DNA from: Campylobacteraceae bacterium
Lineage (GTDB): Bacteria; Campylobacterota; Campylobacteria; Campylobacterales; Sulfurospirillaceae
Assembly: GCA_027040375.1 (NCBI GenBank)
Contig: JALUMJ010000017.1
Coordinates: forward strand, 1 to 13,916
Reading direction: 5' to 3'
Length of the DNA: 13,916 nucleotides
Below, in pieces: positions 1-6,717 of this stretch (positions are counted from its first letter, which is position 1; each line of letters begins with the position of its first letter). The position numbers were made by a program, and so were the translations under genes. The notes beneath the pieces were generated by a model that saw only the letters and a list, made by a program, of their open reading frames with translations, had not been told where the DNA came from and searched no databases.

Positions 1-131
1 GTATTGTCATGTGAGTTATTGTCATAAACATAGATTGTTGCATTAGGAAGTTCACTATTAAAATCCTGAACGACCTTAGCTATCGTTAGCTCTTCGTTAT
101 AACATGGGATTAGTATTGCAATCTTTTTCAT
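1..131 (-). CDS. Family-2 glycosyltransferase, N-terminal part only (cut by window edge)
   Basis: The ATG lies at 131-129 and is preceded by a strong ribosome binding site (AAGGGG, on the complement of about 136-141) that touches the stop codon of the upstream GtrA-like gene. The 43 visible residues start MKKIAILIPCYNEE and continue to a YVYDNNSHDN stretch. This is the typical start of a GT-A fold family-2 transferase: the PCYNEE strand-loop at residues 9-14 and the nucleotide-sugar-binding Asp at about residue 37. Proteins with this N-terminus are often dolichol- or polyprenyl-phosphate sugar transferases. Because it follows a GtrA-like gene and a GT-C-like gene, I infer a GtrB-type enzyme that loads a sugar onto undecaprenyl phosphate at the cytoplasmic face. 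The remainder of the protein, including any C-terminal membrane helices that would support this, is outside the window. The family is well supported; the substrate is unknown. Confidence 0.9.
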   Translation of the reverse strand, partial: MKKIAILIPCYNEELTIAKVVQDFNSELPNATIYVYDNNSHDN

Positions 132-140
132 TTTTCCCCT

Positions 141-509
141 TTATCTTTTTTTAAACACATAAAATTTATTTAATACAAATGATAGCATAGCACACAATAA
201 TGTCGCAACTAAACCAGACATATAAAAGTTAATAGCATAATTATTTAAAATCGAAATTATGCTAATATTTATAACATATAATAAGATATAGATTAATATA
301 AATTTAAAAACTAAAGCTTTGTCATTATTATTAAAAACAAATTTACCAAATGTTTTAAAGCTAAATAAGACACCAATTGTTGTGGCTATCAATACAGATA
401 ATTTATAGTTAAAGTTCATATAAATCAAACTCGAATAAATTGCATAATAAAACAGTGTATTAACTATGCCAACTTTTATAAAATTTACTATCTGCTTGTC
501 AATTTTCAC
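141..509 (-). CDS. GtrA-like polyprenyl-linked sugar flippase family membrane protein
   Basis: A 122-residue protein with about four hydrophobic helices (roughly residues 7-32, 36-55, 65-88 and 92-115) and a basic C-terminus ending FYVFKKR. The FIKVGIVNTLFYY start, the FSFKTFGKFVF loop after the second helix and the final NKFYVFKK are typical of the GtrA family (PF04138), and the length is normal for it. GtrA proteins are thought to move polyprenyl-phosphate-linked sugars to the outer face of the inner membrane. The start is a GTG at 509-507, nine bases after the stop of the GT-C-like gene, with only a weak ribosome binding site, so translation may be coupled to that gene. Nine bases separate its stop from the next gene, a family-2 glycosyltransferase. 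These neighbours support a role in a Gtr-type glycosylation cassette. The family is assigned from pattern; the transported sugar cannot be told. Confidence 0.85.
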   Translation of the reverse strand: MKIDKQIVNFIKVGIVNTLFYYAIYSSLIYMNFNYKLSVLIATTIGVLFSFKTFGKFVFNNNDKALVFKFILIYILLYVINISIISILNNYAINFYMSGLVATLLCAMLSFVLNKFYVFKKR

Positions 510-518
510 AAATTTTAC

Positions 519-2417
519 TTATAATACTGACAATATTTTTATATTGTTTTTTGACTTTTCAATCTTATATAAACTATATGCTTGCTTATTTGCTTTTCCT
601 TTTAAAAAAACTCTATTTTTATTAACCAAATTCTTATCTAACTGCACAAACCAAATATATTCATATTTACTATAAATATTTAACATCTCTTGAAAAGATT
701 TTTTTTCAAAATCATATTTACTAATAGTTGCATCAAGAGGTATAAGAGAATACTTCAAAATATTGTTTAAACTTCCATTATTTCTAATTGGGAATATTAC
801 AAATAACTTCGATTTTGGGGCGATGCTCTTCACTATCGGTCTTGTAATTTTATCTGAAATAGTCCTAAAACTATTGTTTAGCTGAGAGTATAATGGTTTA
901 AAATATGGCTTGGTAATAAATCCTAACAGCATCGCTATAGATAAAGCAAGAAAAAATAAGTTTTTGTTACTATTGTCTTTACTCTCTATCTGTTGCATTT
1001 TAGCAAACATTGGTAACATAAGTGCAAAACCTATGAAATACATCGGTAAAATACCCATATTCATATATCTAACATAGGATGGTATTCTTAAAGCATCGTT
1101 TCCAAATGCCACTAAAAAACTAAAGTATAAAATGAATAGATAGACAACTGTTACAAATAATATATAACTATAAATCAATGTAACTCTTGTTCGAGTCGCT
1201 TTATTTTTTATCATAAAGAATAGTGCAAGAAACATCAATGCAAAGAAGAGCATACTTCCTGTTGTGGTAAGTTTTATACTCTTTTTAAATTTTGACATTA
1301 TCCCATAACTAAATTCATTATAGTTTAATGAAACTTTTTCTTTATGGAGTTGTTGATCATTCACAACTTTCCAAAATCTTTTTTTTACCTCTATTTCTGT
1401 TTTACCATCTAAAACTTTTTTATTAGAGAGAAGACTGGATACTACACCTGAAATCGTTTGATGCTCTTTTTGTACCCCTAATGATTCTTGTCTATAATCC
1501 CAAACTTTAAGTGCCATCACAGTAGATACAAATAAAACAAAAAGTATCAATATAGTTTTATTATGCTGTTTAATATTAACCAATAGTGTTTTTTTATTGT
1601 CTAACTTAGACTTAGTAATCTCATGCAGTAAAACTAAGCCTAGAAAAGATAACCCAAAATATAATCCAATCTCCTTTACCAAAACCATGCTAATAAGTGG
1701 AAAAACAAATAATAGCAGTTCTTTACTCTTAAAATTATCTGACAAATAAGAAAGAACAACTCCAGCGAACATTGCACCTATAACATGGTCAACATATATG
1801 CAACTAAACCAATGACCAAAATCAGCATATAAAATCATTTGTATAGCAAAAACAAGCACTATCCAATGAAGATCTTTAAAAGTTAGTTTTTCATACATCA
1901 TCAAAGTGGAACTGAAAAGAAGCAAAAAATAGGCAAAATAGATATTTCCATCACTAAAAAAACTATTTTTTACAATAAAATAATCCCAAGTAGATATTCC
2001 AGGAGGGTACATTGAGTGAGTAATATGTGTATTTACACCATAAAAGCTATTAAAATTATACATATCCTTTATAAATTGACCCCAATGCGAATACTCATCC
2101 CAAAAGAAAAATTGAGCATCTTTCATAAAAAATAAGTACACTGTACTCATAAATACAAACAACACAAATGGCACAGATTTTATAGAAAGAAAAAGCTTAT
2201 CTTTAAAAGTCAGACCCATATAGATTACAAGGGCAATACCACCATAAAACAATAGATATGAGCCTATTTTTAAAAATTCTAACATTCCAAATATATATAA
2301 AGTTGTGATGATGAATGTAATAGAGAAAAATATCGAAACCGAAACATTCTTTTTAAAATAAATCTTAAATATAGCCGCAAATCCAAATATAGGCAATAAT
2401 GATATTAAAGCAGTCAT
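519..2417 (-). CDS. Large polytopic membrane protein, probable GT-C-fold glycosyltransferase
   Basis: A 632-residue protein with about 11-13 hydrophobic segments over residues 1-500 and a soluble tail of about 130 residues (505-632). The first loop after residue 100 carries FFWDEYSHWGQF (D107, E108, H111, W112), followed by a YPPG motif at 137-140. An acidic Asp/Glu in the first external loop next to aromatic residues, then a short PP motif, is the usual layout of GT-C enzymes (PMT, ArnT and oligosaccharyl-transferase-like), which use polyprenyl-phosphate sugars outside the membrane. A PSYVRYMNMG stretch near residues 446-455 could be another conserved site. The ATG at 2417 has a good ribosome binding site (AAGGGA) and directly abuts the stop of a 38-residue small ORF. 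The following genes are GtrA-like and GT2, so I infer the acceptor-specific transferase of a Gtr-type system. I do not recognise a named family; the acceptor could be lipopolysaccharide, another glycan or a protein. Confidence 0.6.
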   Translation of the reverse strand: MTALISLLPIFGFAAIFKIYFKKNVSVSIFFSITFIITTLYIFGMLEFLKIGSYLLFYGGIALVIYMGLTFKDKLFLSIKSVPFVLFVFMSTVYLFFMKDAQFFFWDEYSHWGQFIKDMYNFNSFYGVNTHITHSMYPPGISTWDYFIVKNSFFSDGNIYFAYFLLLFSSTLMMYEKLTFKDLHWIVLVFAIQMILYADFGHWFSCIYVDHVIGAMFAGVVLSYLSDNFKSKELLLFVFPLISMVLVKEIGLYFGLSFLGLVLLHEITKSKLDNKKTLLVNIKQHNKTILILFVLFVSTVMALKVWDYRQESLGVQKEHQTISGVVSSLLSNKKVLDGKTEIEVKKRFWKVVNDQQLHKEKVSLNYNEFSYGIMSKFKKSIKLTTTGSMLFFALMFLALFFMIKNKATRTRVTLIYSYILFVTVVYLFILYFSFLVAFGNDALRIPSYVRYMNMGILPMYFIGFALMLPMFAKMQQIESKDNSNKNLFFLALSIAMLLGFITKPYFKPLYSQLNNSFRTISDKITRPIVKSIAPKSKLFVIFPIRNNGSLNNILKYSLIPLDATISKYDFEKKSFQEMLNIYSKYEYIWFVQLDKNLVNKNRVFLKGKANKQAYSLYKIEKSKNNIKILSVL

Positions 2418-2534
2418 TTAATAGTCCCTTGCTTGGTAAGAGATAATAATTTTATCCGTATTAAAAATGGTAAATGTTAATGCACTACAATGTTTCATAA
2501 AACTTTCCAATGTTTTTCCATACGAAATTCTCAT
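2418..2534 (-). CDS. Candidate 38-residue small protein or leader peptide upstream of the GT-C-like gene
   Basis: The complement reads a near-ideal ribosome binding site (TGGAGG), four bases, then ATG at 2534-2532, an open frame of 38 codons, and a TAA (2420-2418) immediately followed by the ATG of the GT-C-like gene. The peptide starts MRISYGKTLESFMKHC and ends SYQARDY. It has no signal peptide or clear membrane helix and matches no family I know. The ribosome binding site is stronger than those of most neighbouring genes, and the exact TAA-ATG junction suggests translational coupling. It could be a real small protein, a leader peptide controlling the GT-C-like gene, or the tail of a decayed gene. 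Short ORFs arise by chance, so the call rests on the ribosome binding site and the junction. Confidence 0.45.
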   Translation of the reverse strand: MRISYGKTLESFMKHCSALTFTIFNTDKIIISYQARDY

Positions 2535-2576
2535 TTATCCTCCAAAAGTCGCAATATATAATATATCTAAAAAGAA

Positions 2577-3623
2577 TCATACTATAAATGGCTTTGTTTT
2601 TGTCTTTTGCTTCTTTTTCATGTTATCTTTTGCAAGTTTTCTCATGTCTTCAGTAGTGTCAAGTTCATCCATAATCTCAACTCCAAGAAGAGTTTCTATA
2701 GCATCCTCAAGAGTTACGATTCCCTCTGTTTGACCATAGCTATCCGTTACTAAAAACATATGTTCTTTTCTTTTTATAAATAAATCTAGCGCATAAGAAA
2801 CTGGTATATTTTCATTTATAGCAAATATCGGTTGCATCAAATTTTCTAGCTTAATCTCTTGGTTTTCTATGGCTTCTTCGAAGATTTGCTTGCTTAATAT
2901 AACGCCAACTATATTGTCTATAGTTCCTTCAAAAATTGGAACTCTTGAAAATTTTCTAATTCCTGGTCTTTTTATAATATCTTTGATAAGCTGATTTTTT
3001 TCTAGCGCAAATATAACGCTTCTTGGTGTTAAAATCTCACTTACCTTGCTTTTATTTAAAGTTAGTATATTTTCTATGTAATCTGACTCTTTTTCATCTA
3101 TGACACCTTCATTTTCACTTATCAAAGTGCTTTCAAGTAACTCTTCTCTGGTTATCATATTGGCATTTTCATCTTTTGATATCTTTTTTGTTATAAACAA
3201 AGAGATGATTATAAGTGGATAAGTTATAAAAATAAAAAAGTTGATAATATAAGAAGCTAATAGAGCTAGCTCTTTATAATACATAGCACCTATGGTTTTT
3301 GGAATGATTTCAGAGACATACAATATAACTAAAGTCAAAATTGCAGAAACATAAAACATATACTGTGTTCCAAAAAGCATACTAGCTTGCGCACCAACTC
3401 CAGCGGCTCCAAGCGTATTTGCTACCGTATTTAAGATAAGGATGGAAGATAAGGAGATATTTAAATCTTTTTTTATCTTTTCCAAAGACTTTCCAACTGT
3501 TGGATTTGACTTTATGACAACATTTATATGCGACATATTTAGTGTTAGCAGTATCGCTTCAAGCATTGAGCATAAAAATGAAACTCCAACGGCAAGTGTA
3601 GCGTAAATTATTAGCAGTGTCAT
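2577..3623 (-). CDS. CNNM/DUF21 transmembrane protein with paired CBS domains (CorC/HlyC-like, short form)
   Basis: A 348-residue inner membrane protein. Residues 1-145 form a DUF21/CNNM membrane domain with about four helices (MTLLIIYATLAVGVSFLCS..., a small-residue-rich helix near 65-82, one at 90-110 with SEIIPKT, one at 120-145). Two CBS domains follow at roughly 195-250 and 255-315, the second ending GIVTLEDAIETLLGVEIMDE. Relatives are linked to magnesium or cobalt efflux and to membrane integrity; CBS pairs usually bind adenine nucleotides or Mg-ATP. The chain ends with a lysine-rich tail soon after the second CBS domain, so the CorC_HlyC C-terminal domain (PF03471) of longer relatives is absent. 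I chose the ATG at 3623, which has an AGG nine bases upstream and gives the usual family N-terminus. A GTG at 3647 is in frame but has no ribosome binding site. The gene lies 42 bases after ubiD and 42 bases before the small ORF. Confidence 0.88.
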   Translation of the reverse strand: MTLLIIYATLAVGVSFLCSMLEAILLTLNMSHINVVIKSNPTVGKSLEKIKKDLNISLSSILILNTVANTLGAAGVGAQASMLFGTQYMFYVSAILTLVILYVSEIIPKTIGAMYYKELALLASYIINFFIFITYPLIIISLFITKKISKDENANMITREELLESTLISENEGVIDEKESDYIENILTLNKSKVSEILTPRSVIFALEKNQLIKDIIKRPGIRKFSRVPIFEGTIDNIVGVILSKQIFEEAIENQEIKLENLMQPIFAINENIPVSYALDLFIKRKEHMFLVTDSYGQTEGIVTLEDAIETLLGVEIMDELDTTEDMRKLAKDNMKKKQKTKTKPFIV

Positions 3624-3650
3624 ATCTTTTTGCCTAAGATATTGCACTGC

Positions 3651-3665
3651 TTATTCGACGAATAA
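3651..3665. repeat. Short inverted repeat directly after the ubiD stop codon
   Basis: The plus strand reads TTATTCG-A-CGAATAA, a perfect 7-base inverted repeat around one central base; as RNA it could form a 6-bp stem with a 3-base loop. It abuts the ubiD stop codon (3668-3666) and lies in the 42-base gap before the CNNM gene. No T-run follows on the transcribed strand, so it is not a standard intrinsic terminator. It may be a minor RNA stability or processing element, or chance. Confidence 0.4.
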
Positions 3666-5474
3666 TCAGACATAATAGTGTTTTAATAACTCCTTATCAT
3701 TTGGTATCAAATTTCTTTGTATTAAGCTTTTCAATACTTCTTTATCACAATCAGTATCTCCTGGCCACTCTCTTTTGTAGCCATCTTTTTCGCTTTTATT
3801 TGTAGCATCAATTCCTATAAATTCAGTTTGTAAAAATATATCTCTTTTGGCATCTATATTGTTTACAACACGCCAAATAAGCATATATGGATTTGTTATA
3901 TCATTTTTATCAATATCGACAAAAATCATAAGTTTTAGATGTTTTTTGAATCCCTTTAGCTCTTTGTAAAGCTCTTTTATGGCTCTTTTTTTCTTTACAC
4001 CAAAGACGCATATAGGAGTTTTAGTGTGAGTTTTGTATTGGTGCAATGATTTTATATCGTCAACCTTGGAGCTAATCATATCAAAAAGTTCTGTATCGCT
4101 CAATATATCTTTTTTTGGATATCTAACATTATCAACTGTGCAATCAACCCCAAGTTTACCACCATAGCAAGAGTTTGGAGATGCATGGTCTAGTGCGTCA
4201 CACACGCCTTCACTTATCAAAATATTTTCAACACTTACTCTATCGCAGATATAGTCACTTATGTCTTCATAATTTTTAAGCTCAGGTGCATCTTCGTTTA
4301 CAAAAAATGCATGTTTTACAAAACTCATCTGCCCTACACCCCAAAAAGCATGCATAAATTGCTTTGCATGTCCTGGATAATAAGTCTTCATTTTTGCCAG
4401 AATCAAGTTATGAAAGACACCATTTTCAGGCATCTTATAATCAATCAAATCTGGAGCAGTAGTTTTTAAAAGCGGCAAAAATATCCTCTCAGTAGCCCAA
4501 GCCATGTATTTATCTTCCAAAGGTGGTTTCCCAACAACAGTGGCTTGATAGATAGGATTCTTTTTTGTGGTTATACATGTGACATCCATCACAGGATATG
4601 GCTCTTTTAGTGTATAGTACCCAGTATGGTCGCCAAATGGACCTTCAATCTGTGTATTTGCGGGATCAACCCATCCTTCGATGACTATATCGCTATCAAT
4701 CGGCACATATATAGGATTGGTTTTTGATTTTACTAATTGTGCATTTTTGTCTTTTATCAATCCATAAAGTAATAGTTCAAACATACCATTTGACATAGGA
4801 GCTTGTCCGCACCATATATAAAGTGGGTCACCACCTATCGCGATGCTAACAGGCATTTTTTCTCCTGCTTTTTTGTATTCGCTGAAAAAATGCGCACTAT
4901 CTTTGTGGATTTGCCAGTGCATGCCAAGTTTGTTTTTATCATAAACTTGAAGCCTATACATTCCTAGATTTTGTTTTTGTCCATCTAAACTTTGCGTATA
5001 TACTTGTCCCATAGTGATGAATGGTCCACCATCTTCGCTCCAAGTCTTCAAAATTGGAAAGTCATATAAGTTTATATCTTCTTTTACTACTTTTTGACAT
5101 GGAGCATCTGTTTTAACTCTTTTTGGAAAAACACTTTTAAGACTAAAAAGCTCTTTAAACATATCAATTTTTCCAAAAAAATCAGATGGAGGCTTTAAGT
5201 GCAAGAGCTTTTCTATCTGTGCAGCTATATCGTCTGGTTCTTTTTCAAAAATCAATCTAGTAGCTTTGTAAGAGCCAAAAACATTCATCAAAACTGGTGT
5301 ATCAAACTTTTTATCTAATTTTTTACTTATGGGATTAGTAAAAAGTAAAGCCTTTGAATCTTCCTTTTTTACTTCAATATAAGCGATATGAGCCATCTCT
5401 AAGTCAATATCAACTTCATCATCTATAACTCTGAGTAGATTTTGTTCTTTTAATAACTTAACGGTTCTATCCAC
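3666..5474 (-). CDS. ubiD: UbiD-family decarboxylase, probable menaquinone (futalosine pathway) biosynthesis enzyme
   Basis: A 602-residue protein of the UbiD family, which uses prenylated FMN for reversible non-oxidative decarboxylation of aromatic or unsaturated acids. Family motifs visible are GMYRLQVYDKNKLGMHWQ (171-188, with R174 in the active-site region), IAIGGDPLYIW (211-221) and EGPFGDHTGYY (277-287), which supplies the catalytic acidic residues E277 and D282. The length of about 600 residues, longer than E. coli UbiD, fits the menaquinone biosynthesis decarboxylase subgroup found in organisms with the futalosine pathway, as expected in Campylobacterota. No ubiX-like flavin prenyltransferase is in the window, though one would be needed elsewhere. 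The start is GTG at 5474 with a good ribosome binding site (AAGGGA), 15 bases after the Dsb-like gene. Co-transcription with a polyprenyl diphosphate synthase, which makes the quinone side chain, supports the quinone role. The family is certain; the exact substrate is inferred. Confidence 0.93.
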   Translation of the reverse strand: MDRTVKLLKEQNLLRVIDDEVDIDLEMAHIAYIEVKKEDSKALLFTNPISKKLDKKFDTPVLMNVFGSYKATRLIFEKEPDDIAAQIEKLLHLKPPSDFFGKIDMFKELFSLKSVFPKRVKTDAPCQKVVKEDINLYDFPILKTWSEDGGPFITMGQVYTQSLDGQKQNLGMYRLQVYDKNKLGMHWQIHKDSAHFFSEYKKAGEKMPVSIAIGGDPLYIWCGQAPMSNGMFELLLYGLIKDKNAQLVKSKTNPIYVPIDSDIVIEGWVDPANTQIEGPFGDHTGYYTLKEPYPVMDVTCITTKKNPIYQATVVGKPPLEDKYMAWATERIFLPLLKTTAPDLIDYKMPENGVFHNLILAKMKTYYPGHAKQFMHAFWGVGQMSFVKHAFFVNEDAPELKNYEDISDYICDRVSVENILISEGVCDALDHASPNSCYGGKLGVDCTVDNVRYPKKDILSDTELFDMISSKVDDIKSLHQYKTHTKTPICVFGVKKKRAIKELYKELKGFKKHLKLMIFVDIDKNDITNPYMLIWRVVNNIDAKRDIFLQTEFIGIDATNKSEKDGYKREWPGDTDCDKEVLKSLIQRNLIPNDKELLKHYYV

Positions 5475-5489
5475 TTTATATTCCCTTGC

Positions 5490-6341
5490 TTACTTTAGCT
5501 TTTTAGCCAATTTTTTATATAATGATCTTGTAGGGTCTTTTTTACCGTTTACATATAGCGTTGGTGTGCCTCGTATCATTAAATTATTTGCAACTCTAAT
5601 ATCTCCATTAATTCTATCGAGTATATCTTTTGTGTTAATTTGCTTTTTAGTCAGCTTTGTTTTAAAAATCCTATTAAACTCTTTTAGAACACTTGCTTCA
5701 CTATTGTCTTTGAAATCAAACAATTCTGTATAAACTTTCATGCTCAAATCAAAATCACTCATAATTCCTAATTTTTCAGCAGCCAATTCAGCCTTTACGA
5801 GGCTTTTGCTTGTAGGATGAATTGATAATGGAAAATGATAATAGTATAAAGCGAAATTCTTAGTATGCTTTTTCATCCACTCTAAAAGTTCAGGAACATA
5901 TTCCATACAAAATGGGCATTGCGGGTCACTAAATATAATTAACTTATTTTTAGCATTTGCATTTCCGATAAGAAGATGTGTTTTGTCATACATCTCAGGT
6001 GTAGCAGGAAATGAAAAAGAACCTTTTATACTTCTACCATTATTTATATTTATAAAATCTTTACTGATGAGTTTTCCATTAGAAAAAATAATATCTTTCA
6101 CAGAAATATTTTTATTTTTATTAGGGAGGCTCAAATCAATTTTTAGAAAATATGCATTCCAATTCTTATTTGAAGGAACTGCCTCTTTATGTATAATTTC
6201 TGCTTTATTAAATTTATACCTATTACCTGTTTTTATAGCTTTGTTTATAAAGCTAATTACCTTTTCTTCCGTAGTTTTTGCATAAATAAGTGTATTACTT
6301 ATCAGTATTATGCTCAATAACTTCAACATCAATGACATCAT
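5490..6341 (-). CDS. Periplasmic thioredoxin-fold thiol:disulfide oxidoreductase (DsbA/DsbC/DsbG-like)
   Basis: A 283-residue exported protein. Residues 1-21 are a signal peptide ending LIYA. Residues 22-105 form an N-terminal region before the thioredoxin fold, perhaps a small dimerisation or substrate-binding domain. The redox site is FSDPQCPFCMEYVPEL with CPFC at 142-145, an inserted helical segment follows (about 170-245), and the cis-proline loop is GTPTLYVNG at 258-266. CPFC with an FSDPQCPFC lead-in is typical of DsbA-like, Thioredoxin_4-type proteins; the N-terminal region resembles DsbC/DsbG in layout only. It probably makes or reshuffles disulfides in the periplasm. The start at 6341 is preceded by AAAGGA; a second ATG follows directly. 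Its first 47 bases overlap the end of the fxsA-like gene. In the related Campylobacter and Helicobacter operons I recall hemC near this position, so this gene may be a lineage-specific replacement or insertion. Confidence 0.85.
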   Translation of the reverse strand: MMSLMLKLLSIILISNTLIYAKTTEEKVISFINKAIKTGNRYKFNKAEIIHKEAVPSNKNWNAYFLKIDLSLPNKNKNISVKDIIFSNGKLISKDFININNGRSIKGSFSFPATPEMYDKTHLLIGNANAKNKLIIFSDPQCPFCMEYVPELLEWMKKHTKNFALYYYHFPLSIHPTSKSLVKAELAAEKLGIMSDFDLSMKVYTELFDFKDNSEASVLKEFNRIFKTKLTKKQINTKDILDRINGDIRVANNLMIRGTPTLYVNGKKDPTRSLYKKLAKKLK

Positions 6342-6717
6342 CGTCTATTCCTTTATTATTAAAATTTTTGTATTCATCGTTTTTGTTTACATGTAAGACA
6401 TTTCTTGCAAATAGCGTTGCAAAAAAGCTAAATTGTAGCAGTAATCCTAGAAAATCACTAAAAAACCCTGGCAATATCAGCAAAATTGCACCAAGAAGTG
6501 AAAAAGCATTTAATTTTTGAAACTCTTCTATAGATATCGTTCTGTTGTTTAGTGCGCTTAAGCTCTCAAAAAAAGTATATCTAAAATTTGCTATCAAGCT
6601 AAATCCAATCATAGCAGATATGATTATCTCACCAAATGTAGCAAAACCACCAATGGCTGAAGATATATTTGTGCTAATCATTGCTTCTAAAAATATATAC
6701 AATATAAAATATATCAA
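6295..6717 (-). CDS. FxsA-family cytoplasmic membrane protein
   Basis: A 140-residue membrane protein of the FxsA family (PF04186), named for an E. coli protein that relieves F-plasmid exclusion of phage T7; its cellular role is unknown. The pattern is an N-terminal helix with an acidic residue (IYFILYIFLEAMIS), a glycine-containing second segment (residues 20-45), the conserved LLGAILLILPGFFSDFLGLLL helix (about 74-94), and a hydrophilic acidic tail (about 110-140). The start is a TTG at 6717-6715 whose TTGA overlaps the TGA stop of proS; the ribosome binding site AAGGGA is seven bases upstream. The first internal ATG (codon 13) would remove half of the first helix. The last 47 bases overlap the Dsb-like gene in another frame and encode only the charged tail. 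An FxsA-like gene next to proS is also what I recall in Campylobacter (Cj0544). Confidence 0.85.
   Translation of the reverse strand: MIYFILYIFLEAMISTNISSAIGGFATFGEIIISAMIGFSLIANFRYTFFESLSALNNRTISIEEFQKLNAFSLLGAILLILPGFFSDFLGLLLQFSFFATLFARNVLHVNKNDEYKNFNNKGIDDDVIDVEVIEHNTDK

Noticed and set aside
2467..2733. 88-codon plus-strand frame over the small ORF and the CNNM gene end
   Set aside because: No ribosome binding site, low-complexity Ser/Phe-rich product, and it is antisense to the CNNM reading frame for more than half its length.
3624..3647. Upstream GTG start for the CNNM gene
   Set aside because: No ribosome binding site before it, and the extra eight residues do not fit the usual family N-terminus; the ATG at 3623 does.
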